Shown: positions 1-5,874 of the stretch, in pieces
Position numbering within the stretch: the stretch's first letter is position 1
How the letters are laid out: every line of letters starts with the position of its first letter
Source: Anaerolineae bacterium
Lineage (GTDB): Bacteria > Chloroflexota > Anaerolineae > 4572-78 > NAK82
DNA: 6,359 nt
Direction: 5' to 3'
Assembly: GCA_030597485.1 (NCBI GenBank)
Contig: JAUVRU010000131.1
Coordinates: forward strand, 1-6,359
Notes under the pieces: generated by a model
Told to the model about the DNA's origin: nothing
What the model saw: only the letters and a program-made list of their open reading frames with translations
The model's database searches: none
Made by a program: the position numbers and the translations under genes

Positions 1-575
1 GCCTACTGGTGGTCGACAGCGATTCAAGGTCGCTCGTCCGCCTCAGCCAGGATCTGACCGGGCGATTGGACGCCTATCCCTTGGCTGACTTACCCAATCA
101 GATACTCCTGGATCCATCCAATCGGCGCCTGTATCTCACACTGCCCGGGGCGCGTCAGATCCTGGCGCTTGACGCCGACACACTGGAGATGGTAGCCAAC
201 AGGGCACTGGCCGGTGGGCCGCTGGTGATGGCTGCTCTGGACACCGTGCACGGCCGGCTGTACGCGCTGAGCGCCCTGTCTCCCCATCACCGCGGCATAT
301 GGGTACTGAACACCGAGGACCTGTCTCTGTCAGCTATGGTCGCAGGCAGCTCAGACATGCCTCTCCGGCGAGCGTCCGCGCTGGGTCTTTTGCCCGATGG
401 CCGATTGTTGGTGGTGGAAGGCACTCAGCTCTATGACATTTCACCTATCGATTTCGCTGCCGCCGTTGTCGCCCGGTCAGGACATCCAGTTGGCCCGGGC
501 GGACTGGCCACCGACCCATCAACTGGCCACGTGATATGGAGCGATGCGAATGAGGTCTGGGTGCGCAATCAATAA
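1..575 (+). CDS. C-terminal part of a beta-propeller-like protein (5' end outside window)
   Basis: The reading frame is open from the first complete codon at position 3 and ends with TAA at 573-575, so about 190 residues are visible and the true start is probably upstream. The GTG at position 9 is only the first possible start codon in the window and has no ribosome binding site in view. The protein is built of short beta-strand-rich units with phrases such as LDPSNRRLYL, LDTVHGRLYAL, LLPDGRLLVVE and TDPSTGHVIW, each followed by a hydrophobic strand. This pattern of 'position, D/P-x-x-G/N-R-L-Y' is typical of blades in YVTN/NHL/SMP-30-like beta-propellers. About three to four blades are present. 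There are no membrane segments or catalytic motifs that I recognise, so no function is assigned. It ends 101 bp before the cyclase gene, which has its own promoter, so it is probably not in the same operon. Confidence 0.7.
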   Translation, partial: LLVVDSDSRSLVRLSQDLTGRLDAYPLADLPNQILLDPSNRRLYLTLPGARQILALDADTLEMVANRALAGGPLVMAALDTVHGRLYALSALSPHHRGIWVLNTEDLSLSAMVAGSSDMPLRRASALGLLPDGRLLVVEGTQLYDISPIDFAAAVVARSGHPVGPGGLATDPSTGHVIWSDANEVWVRNQ

Positions 576-576
576 A

Positions 577-599
577 GCCTTGCCCAACGCAACCAAGGC
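577..599 (+). other. Small inverted repeat just after the propeller gene
   Basis: GCCTTG (577-582) and CAAGGC (594-599) form a perfect 6-bp stem around an 11-nt loop, starting 1 nt after the TAA stop codon. It could protect the 3' end of the transcript or take part in termination. It is followed by ACAATCAAAAC rather than a T-run, so it is not a canonical intrinsic terminator. A match this short could be chance. Confidence 0.25.
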
Positions 600-641
600 A
601 CAATCAAAACGACGAATGGCACGACGAGAATCGCGGTCTGA

Positions 642-677
642 TTGACTCCCTCCCTTGTTTATACTATCATTGAATTA
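642..677 (+). promoter_or_regulatory. Sigma70-type promoter giving a leaderless mRNA for the cyclase gene
   Basis: A -35 box TTGACT (642-647) is followed by a 17-bp spacer and a -10 box TATCAT (665-670). Each matches five of six consensus positions. The predicted transcription start is 6-8 nt behind the -10 box, which lands on or next to the A of the ATG at 677. The sequence before the ATG is pyrimidine/AT-rich and contains no Shine-Dalgarno-like purine run. Both points agree with a leaderless transcript. An overlapping TATACT (660-665) would place the start at about 671-674 and leave a leader of only 3-6 nt, so the conclusion hardly changes. Confidence 0.6.
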
Positions 678-3600
678 TGCTCTGCCCTTACTGTGACTTC
701 CAGAACCCCTCGGGCCTTCAGCAGTGCCGGTGTTGTGGAAGAAACCTGCCGGCGGCTGAGACACCTCCGCCCTTTGATGGGACCCTGCAAGGCGAGCGCA
801 AGCAGGTTACAGTCATGTTCGCCGACATATCCGGATTCACCGCTATGACGGAGCAGCGCGACGCCGAGGAGGCGGTGACTCTGGTCAACGCCTGCCTGGC
901 CCATCTTAGCGAGTGCGTTTACCGCTACGACGGCACGATTGACAAATACATCGGTGACGCCATCATGGCTGTCTGCGGTGCACCGCGTACCCACGAAGAT
1001 GACCCGGAGCGGGCTGTTCGAGCTGCTCTGGATATGCACGAGGCACTGGAGGCTTTCAAGATCAACGCCCCGCTGCCGCTGACCGGCCCGCTGGACATAC
1101 ATATTGGTGTGAGCACCGGCTACGTGATTGCCGGGATGATTGGGACCGAGCGCCGCCAGGACTACACGGTGATGGGGGATGCTGTCAATCTGGCAGCACG
1201 GCTGCAGGATCTGGCAGCACGGGGCCAAATCTTTGTGAGCGAAGATACCCACCGACTTACCAGCCGGCTTTTCCTCTTCAGGAAATTGGAACCAACCACC
1301 ATCAAGGGGAAGTCTGAGCCAGTCCAAATCTACGAGGTAGTGGGCGCAGCCACCCGACCGGGTTCGATGCGTGGTCTGAGCGGTTCAGACTACCAATTGG
1401 TGGGACGCCATACCGAGGTCCATGCTCTGTCCCTCGCCATCAACCACTTACGTCACGGCCAGGGCGGGATCACGCTGGTTGAAGGTGACGCCGGAATTGG
1501 CAAGAGTCGCCTGGTCACCGAGGTCCGGAAAGTAATGGAGAGTATCTCTCCAGACTTTCACTGGTTGGAAGGGCGCGGCCTTTCCTACGGTTACTCACAA
1601 AACTACCATCTGTTGGCCAGCATGCTGCGTGACTACCTGGGATTGTCGAATGAGGATGACGAGAACCTGGCCTGGTCCCGACTGCAAGCGGCCAGCACTG
1701 ACCTTTTCGGTCCGCGCGCCGACGACGCGAGCCCGTACCTGGGAATTCTGCTTGGCCTTCGACTGCCTGACGACGTGGTTACAAGGATTCCCCAGGCCAA
1801 TCCCAACCTGCTGCGACAGCGTGTCTTCACCACCTTTGGCCAATGGGCAATGGCCGTGGCCACGCAGAAACCCTTGGTACTGGCCTTTGATGATCTGCAC
1901 TGGGCTGACCCCAACTCAATGACACTCATCGAGTACCTGATGACCCTCTGTGCGGATAATCCGCTTCTCGTCCTGTGTGTTAGCCGTCCCGACCGGGAAT
2001 CTCCGTTCTGGCAAGTGCGGCAGAAGGCAATCGACACGTACGCTGACACTTTGATTCACATCACACTGGGACCTATGTCAGACAACGAGACCCTCACCCT
2101 GATCAATTCTCTTCTGAACCTGGACTATTTGCCATCCGAGATCGAATACATCATCCTTAGCCGGGCCGAAGGCAACCCACTATTTGTCGAAGAAATGTTG
2201 CGCAACTTTATCGAGGACGGGACACTCGTCGAAGAAGATGGAACCTGGCGGGCCACCTGGCCAGTGAAGCGCGTTGAAGTCCCTGCCACCCTGCAAGGCA
2301 TGCTGATTGCTCGTCTCGACCGCCTGGACGATTCAACAAAACGGATTGTGCAAATCGCAGCTGTGATCGGGCGGGTCTTCTCGCCATCTGTGTTGGAGCG
2401 GGTCGTGGACGACCCCTCTCTCCTGGATGATGGCCTGATTGAGCTACAGCACGCTGAGATCATTCGCCAACGCTCCCCAGAACCTGACCGAGAGTACATC
2501 TTCAAGCACATGCTTACGCAGGAAGTCGCTTATCAGAGCCTGTTGACTCAACAGTGCAGGATCTACCACCAACGAGTGGCGGACGTACTAGCTCGCATTT
2601 TTTGGGAACGCGGTGAGGAGTATGCAGGTGCGGGTCTGGTGGCAACCCATTACGAGCGGGCACGGGCATGGCCTCGCGTCTTGCGTTACCTGCAACGGGC
2701 CGGCGATGGCGCGGGCGCTATCTTTGCCAACAATACGGCCGTGGACTATTACACCCGAGCCCTGAAGGTGGCCCACAGTTCCGACATTGATGCCACTCCC
2801 GCCCAGCGCCTGGTTCTTCACCAGAAACGAGGTGCGCTGTTGGCCTCACTGGACGACATTGACAGGGCCCTAGCCGACTACGAGCAGGTGCGAAAACTCG
2901 CTCAGATGATTGGTGACCAGAAGGCAGAACTTCGCACCTTGAACCAAATCGGGGCTCTGCAATCCGGTCTTGGCCACGGTGTGCAGGCGGGCGAGTACTT
3001 CAAGCAAGCGCTGATCCTTGCTGAGGAGTCTGGCGATCCTGGCGGGGTTGCCGACAGTCTCCACCGTCTCGGTGAATACTATCGCAACTCGGCAGACTAC
3101 GAGGAGGCGACAGCCCACCACCAGCAGGCAATGGAGATGGCACGCAGCACAGGGGATAATTGGCTGCTGGCAGCCAGCCTCGAGGGGCTGGGCCAAGTTG
3201 ACCTTGCGCGAGATGATTTGAGCGCCAGTCTCGACAAATGGAGCCAGGTAGTTGACCTGCGTCGCCGGCTGGCGGACCCCGTCGGTTTGATGAAAGCGCT
3301 CAATGCCCTGGCTATACTTTACACCTGGCGGGGCGAATACGAGCGAGTGGCCGATGTCAGCTTGGAAGCTTTCGAGTTCATCAGCAGACTGGGAGATTTG
3401 CCCGTCGTCTCATCCTTGCACACCTACTTCGCCATCAGCCACCTCATCCGAGGTAATTTGGCGATAGTGGCGGATCATCTCTTGGCGGCGTTGGAAGTCG
3501 CCCGGCGATTGGATCACCAGGTGATGAAGACCCACAGTCTTGTGTGCCTGGGCTACTACTATGCTGCCATTGGCCAGCTGGACGCAGCACTGCAGAGCAG

Positions 3601-4204
3601 CGAAGAATCTGCGGCGCTTGCCTCAAGCTCGACATCTCTCCGGTGCCAGGTACGGGCGGCCGCTTGCCTGGGCGCGGTCCATCTTGAAAAAGGCAGTATC
3701 GATCACGCCTTTCACATCCTGACCGACGTGTACGACCAGGCCTGCCAGCTCGACTCTGCCCCAGACAAGGCCGAAGCCCTTTATGAATTGGGGCACGCCA
3801 ACCTGGCGTTGGCCGATTTGAAGGCCACGGAAGGATTCGTGGAGGAATTGCTGTCTCTGGCTGACGCATGCGAGTTGGGTGAGTATCAGGCGCGCGGGCG
3901 TTGGTTGCGAGGAAGATTGCTCCTGGCCAAGGAAGATGTCATCGGGGCGCTAGAAACACTGGAGGACGCCCGCCAGCGTGCTGAGTCCATGGGAGGGCGC
4001 CTCATCGTCTGGAAGATCTGCGTTGACACAGGCGATGCTCATCGCGCTGCCGGTCACGGTGACCAGGCAGGCACGGCCTATCGGCGTGCCTGGGAGATCC
4101 TCCAGTCGATGGCCACTACCCTCCCCACACAAGCCACCCGCGACAGCATGCTTGCTTCCCCATCAGCTACTGTCCTGCGTGCCAAGATCGAGGCTTACGG
4201 TTAA
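677..4204 (+). CDS. Zinc ribbon - class III (IIIb-type) adenylate/guanylate cyclase - AAA/STAND ATPase - TPR signalling protein
   Basis: This is a cytoplasmic multidomain protein of 1175 residues with no signal peptide or membrane segment. Residues 1-25 are a zinc ribbon (C3, C6, C17, C20). Residues 40-222 are a class III nucleotide cyclase. The metal-binding aspartates are D50 (FADISGFT) and D94 (KYIGDAIMA), the base-selecting pair is K90 and T164, and the transition-state residues are N171 and R175. All expected catalytic residues are present, so it is probably an active adenylyl cyclase making cAMP from ATP. Lys plus Thr is the class IIIb pattern. Residues 241-640 are an AAA_16/STAND-like ATPase: VGR at 242-244, Walker A GDAGIGKS 270-277, Walker B LAFDD ending at D405-D406, GNPLFVEE 499-506, and a conserved FKHMLTQEVAYQSLL segment at 609-623. 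Residues 708-1147 are eleven TPR-like units of 40 residues. The likely role is ligand- or partner-gated cAMP signalling. The input signal is unknown. The ATG at 677 is chosen because the zinc ribbon begins directly behind it and the promoter points to it. Confidence 0.92.
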   Translation: MLCPYCDFQNPSGLQQCRCCGRNLPAAETPPPFDGTLQGERKQVTVMFADISGFTAMTEQRDAEEAVTLVNACLAHLSECVYRYDGTIDKYIGDAIMAVCGAPRTHEDDPERAVRAALDMHEALEAFKINAPLPLTGPLDIHIGVSTGYVIAGMIGTERRQDYTVMGDAVNLAARLQDLAARGQIFVSEDTHRLTSRLFLFRKLEPTTIKGKSEPVQIYEVVGAATRPGSMRGLSGSDYQLVGRHTEVHALSLAINHLRHGQGGITLVEGDAGIGKSRLVTEVRKVMESISPDFHWLEGRGLSYGYSQNYHLLASMLRDYLGLSNEDDENLAWSRLQAASTDLFGPRADDASPYLGILLGLRLPDDVVTRIPQANPNLLRQRVFTTFGQWAMAVATQKPLVLAFDDLHWADPNSMTLIEYLMTLCADNPLLVLCVSRPDRESPFWQVRQKAIDTYADTLIHITLGPMSDNETLTLINSLLNLDYLPSEIEYIILSRAEGNPLFVEEMLRNFIEDGTLVEEDGTWRATWPVKRVEVPATLQGMLIARLDRLDDSTKRIVQIAAVIGRVFSPSVLERVVDDPSLLDDGLIELQHAEIIRQRSPEPDREYIFKHMLTQEVAYQSLLTQQCRIYHQRVADVLARIFWERGEEYAGAGLVATHYERARAWPRVLRYLQRAGDGAGAIFANNTAVDYYTRALKVAHSSDIDATPAQRLVLHQKRGALLASLDDIDRALADYEQVRKLAQMIGDQKAELRTLNQIGALQSGLGHGVQAGEYFKQALILAEESGDPGGVADSLHRLGEYYRNSADYEEATAHHQQAMEMARSTGDNWLLAASLEGLGQVDLARDDLSASLDKWSQVVDLRRRLADPVGLMKALNALAILYTWRGEYERVADVSLEAFEFISRLGDLPVVSSLHTYFAISHLIRGNLAIVADHLLAALEVARRLDHQVMKTHSLVCLGYYYAAIGQLDAALQSSEESAALASSSTSLRCQVRAAACLGAVHLEKGSIDHAFHILTDVYDQACQLDSAPDKAEALYELGHANLALADLKATEGFVEELLSLADACELGEYQARGRWLRGRLLLAKEDVIGALETLEDARQRAESMGGRLIVWKICVDTGDAHRAAGHGDQAGTAYRRAWEILQSMATTLPTQATRDSMLASPSATVLRAKIEAYG
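1188..1222 (+). repeat. In-frame direct repeat in the cyclase domain
   Basis: ATCTGGCAGCACGG occurs at 1188-1201 and again at 1209-1222, exactly 21 bp (seven codons) apart. It encodes the two LAAR motifs of NLAARLQDLAARG. The first copy contains the catalytic arginine R175. The upstream LAAR is conserved in this cyclase family, so the second copy may come from a local duplication or from convergence on the same codons. Confidence 0.6.
2798..4117 (+). repeat. Array of eleven 120-bp (40-residue) TPR-like units
   Basis: From residue 708 to 1147 of the cyclase protein, eleven consecutive 40-residue units can be stacked without a gap. Unit starts are residues 708, 748, 788, 828, 868, 908, 948, 988, 1028, 1068 and 1108. 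Most units carry a Leu near position 8, a Gly or small residue near 12, a G/D turn near 18-20, a helix B beginning with Ala near 23-25, and a GD/AD-type turn at 39-40. This is the TPR_12 or kinesin-light-chain style of repeat, with a 40- rather than 34-residue period. The DNA itself is not obviously repetitive, so the units are old and diverged. Such a superhelix normally binds proteins or ligands. Confidence 0.75.
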
Positions 4205-4225
4205 CATTCGATCACGGCACATCGA

Positions 4226-4246
4226 GAAGGTTGACCTGAGACCTTC
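4226..4246 (+). other. Inverted repeat in the cyclase-tilS gap
   Basis: GAAGGT (4226-4231) and ACCTTC (4241-4246) form a 6-bp stem with a 9-nt loop inside the 81-bp gap between the cyclase stop and the preferred tilS start. No T-run follows, so it is not a standard terminator. It might be an operator or an RNA hairpin, or it may be chance. A TTGACC at 4231-4236 resembles a -35 box, but the position 17 bp downstream (TGCAGT) is a poor -10 box, so no separate tilS promoter is convincing. Confidence 0.2.
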
Positions 4247-4272
4247 ACGCCGCTGCAGTGATTGGTGGTCGC

Positions 4273-4277
4273 AGGAG
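4273..4277 (+). promoter_or_regulatory. Ribosome binding site that decides the tilS start
   Basis: AGGAG at 4273-4277 lies 8 nt before the GTG at 4286, an ideal spacing. The earlier in-frame candidates TTG 4262 and GTG 4265 have no such sequence in front of them, and GTG 4277 overlaps the site itself. Confidence 0.65.
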
Positions 4278-4285
4278 TGCACCTC

Positions 4286-5863
4286 GTGCCAGATTTGGTA
4301 ACCAGCGTAAGACACGCCATAGAGCAGCACAACTTGCTCGCATCCGGCGACACAGTTGTTGTCGGCGTTTCGGGCGGACCAGACTCGCTCTGTTTGCTGC
4401 ACATCCTGCACCAGCTGACCCACACACTCTCTCTGGATCTGCACATCGCCCATCTCAACCACTGCATACGCGGCGAGGATGCCGACGCCGATGCCGCCTT
4501 CGTCGGCCACATGGCCGCCGAATGCCAGCTGCCAGTCAGTGTCGAGAGTGTGGATGTGCCGGCGTTGGCCCGTGCTCAAAAGCTGGCGCTTGAGGAAGCA
4601 GCACGGTGTGCACGTTACGCCTTCCTGGCCCGAGTCGCCCACGGAATCGGCGCCCGCACAATTGCCCTGGGCCACAATGCCGACGACCAGACCGAAACAG
4701 TGCTGATGCACTGGCTGCGCGGATCCGGCCTGGCTGGGCTGCGAGGTATGCTGCCGGCCACACAACTGGCCGACTACCGCCTGATTGGCGACTGGCCCAC
4801 CTGCATTGACCGGGAAGGCCACTCGCCGGCAGCAGCCTCGACCACGTCCCACCTGCCATCATTGACGATCATTCGCCCCCTGCTTGGAGTTCCCCGTGCT
4901 GACATCGAGGCCTATTGCATCCAGCATGACTTACATCCCCGTTTCGACCGATCCAACCTGGACATCACGTACTTCCGCAATCGCCTGCGCCACGAATTGA
5001 TCCCCTACCTGGAGACGTACAATATCAATATCCGGCAGGTGTTGCGCCGGTCGGCTACGACAATCGCCGCCGACTATGACCTGCTGCGCGACCAGGTCCA
5101 GGCAGCCTGGAAACAGACGGTACGCGATGAAACATCCGATTCCGTTACATTCGGTTTAGCAGCCTGGCAGACGCTGCCGCTGAGCCTGAAGCGGTCCACC
5201 ATTCGTGAGGCGATTCATCGGCTGCGCCGTGGGCTGCGCAATATCAATTTCGTGCACGTGGAGAACGCACTGGAGGTCACGTCCGGCGGGGAAACCGGCG
5301 CCCAGGCCACGCTGCCGCAACGCCTAATGCTGACCGTTGGCTATGACACGTTTACCGTCGCTGACCAGCGTTATCGGGAGTTGCCTGACCTGCCGGTGCT
5401 GATGACCAAGGAGGCAGTTCCGTTGACCGTGCCGGGAGATACCCGCCTGCCGGCCTCGAATTGGGTCTTGCGGGCTGAGAGAGTGGACATCCCGCCTAGT
5501 GTGGTATCACCTCAGAAGATGGTGGCCGATGGCAGTCTGCCCGGCGAGGCTCCACCACATCTTCCGCCGGCTATGGAGGGCTGGCAAGCCAGCCTGGACG
5601 CTGCCTCAGTGGGGCGGTCACTCATCCTGCGCCCCCGCTGTCCCGGCGATCGGTTCTGCCCGCTCGGGCTGCGCGGTCGCAGCAAGCGGGTGAACGAGTT
5701 TATGATCAACGAAAAGATACCTGCGGCCTGGCGAGAACACATTCCATTGTTGGTGAACGAGGAGGGGCAGATTCTGTGGATATGCGGCCACCGTCCCGAC
5801 CACCGTGCTCGCATCACCCAGGCCACCCAGGAGATTGTGCGATTTCGCTTCGAGAGGGAATAG
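4286..5863 (+). CDS. tilS: tRNA(Ile)-lysidine synthetase
   Basis: TilS attaches lysine to C34 of the CAU-anticodon tRNA(Ile) using ATP. This changes the tRNA from reading AUG to reading AUA and from methionine to isoleucine identity. It is normally an essential cytoplasmic enzyme. From the GTG at 4286 it has 525 residues. The PP-loop ATP site SGGPDS is at 29-34, followed by HLNH 56-59 and RGEDADAD 62-69. The block GHNADDQTE starts near 129 and runs into the WLRGSGLAGLRGM region. RPLLGVPRADIEAYC starts near 197, and SNLDITYFRNRLRHELIP near 223-240 is the classic TilS signature. The C-terminal TilS domain is at about 444-522, with PGDRFCPLGLRGRSKRVNEF and the NEKIP stretch. An insertion of roughly 25-30 residues precedes RPLL. 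The frame can be extended back to TTG 4262, directly behind a TGA, but AGGAG favours GTG 4286. It lies 81 bp behind the cyclase gene on the same strand and may be read through from it. Confidence 0.95.
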   Translation: MPDLVTSVRHAIEQHNLLASGDTVVVGVSGGPDSLCLLHILHQLTHTLSLDLHIAHLNHCIRGEDADADAAFVGHMAAECQLPVSVESVDVPALARAQKLALEEAARCARYAFLARVAHGIGARTIALGHNADDQTETVLMHWLRGSGLAGLRGMLPATQLADYRLIGDWPTCIDREGHSPAAASTTSHLPSLTIIRPLLGVPRADIEAYCIQHDLHPRFDRSNLDITYFRNRLRHELIPYLETYNINIRQVLRRSATTIAADYDLLRDQVQAAWKQTVRDETSDSVTFGLAAWQTLPLSLKRSTIREAIHRLRRGLRNINFVHVENALEVTSGGETGAQATLPQRLMLTVGYDTFTVADQRYRELPDLPVLMTKEAVPLTVPGDTRLPASNWVLRAERVDIPPSVVSPQKMVADGSLPGEAPPHLPPAMEGWQASLDAASVGRSLILRPRCPGDRFCPLGLRGRSKRVNEFMINEKIPAAWREHIPLLVNEEGQILWICGHRPDHRARITQATQEIVRFRFERE

Positions 5864-5874
5864 CGAGCTTCATC

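Noticed and set aside
9..575. Propeller gene starting at GTG 9 as a complete small protein
   Set aside because: The frame stays open to the window edge, and the fragment begins within a blade-like unit, so it is better read as a truncated longer gene.
577..599. GCCTTG/CAAGGC hairpin as an intrinsic terminator
   Set aside because: There is no T-run behind the stem and the stem is only 6 bp. It is kept only as a low-confidence inverted repeat.
642..665. TTGACT paired with TATACT as the cyclase promoter
   Set aside because: The spacer would be only 12 bp. TATCAT at 665-670 gives the normal 17 bp.
659..1327. 222-codon open frame on the minus strand opposite the cyclase domain
   Set aside because: It lies wholly inside the real cyclase gene, has no recognisable family motif, and is the kind of antisense frame that GC-rich coding DNA produces.
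4163..4852. 229-codon open frame on the minus strand opposite tilS
   Set aside because: It overlaps conserved TilS motifs and the end of the cyclase gene and has no domain-like features, so it is treated as a shadow frame.
5845..5866. TCGCT/AGCGA pairing at the end of tilS as a bidirectional terminator
   Set aside because: Only 5 bp with a 12-nt loop and no T-run on either strand.
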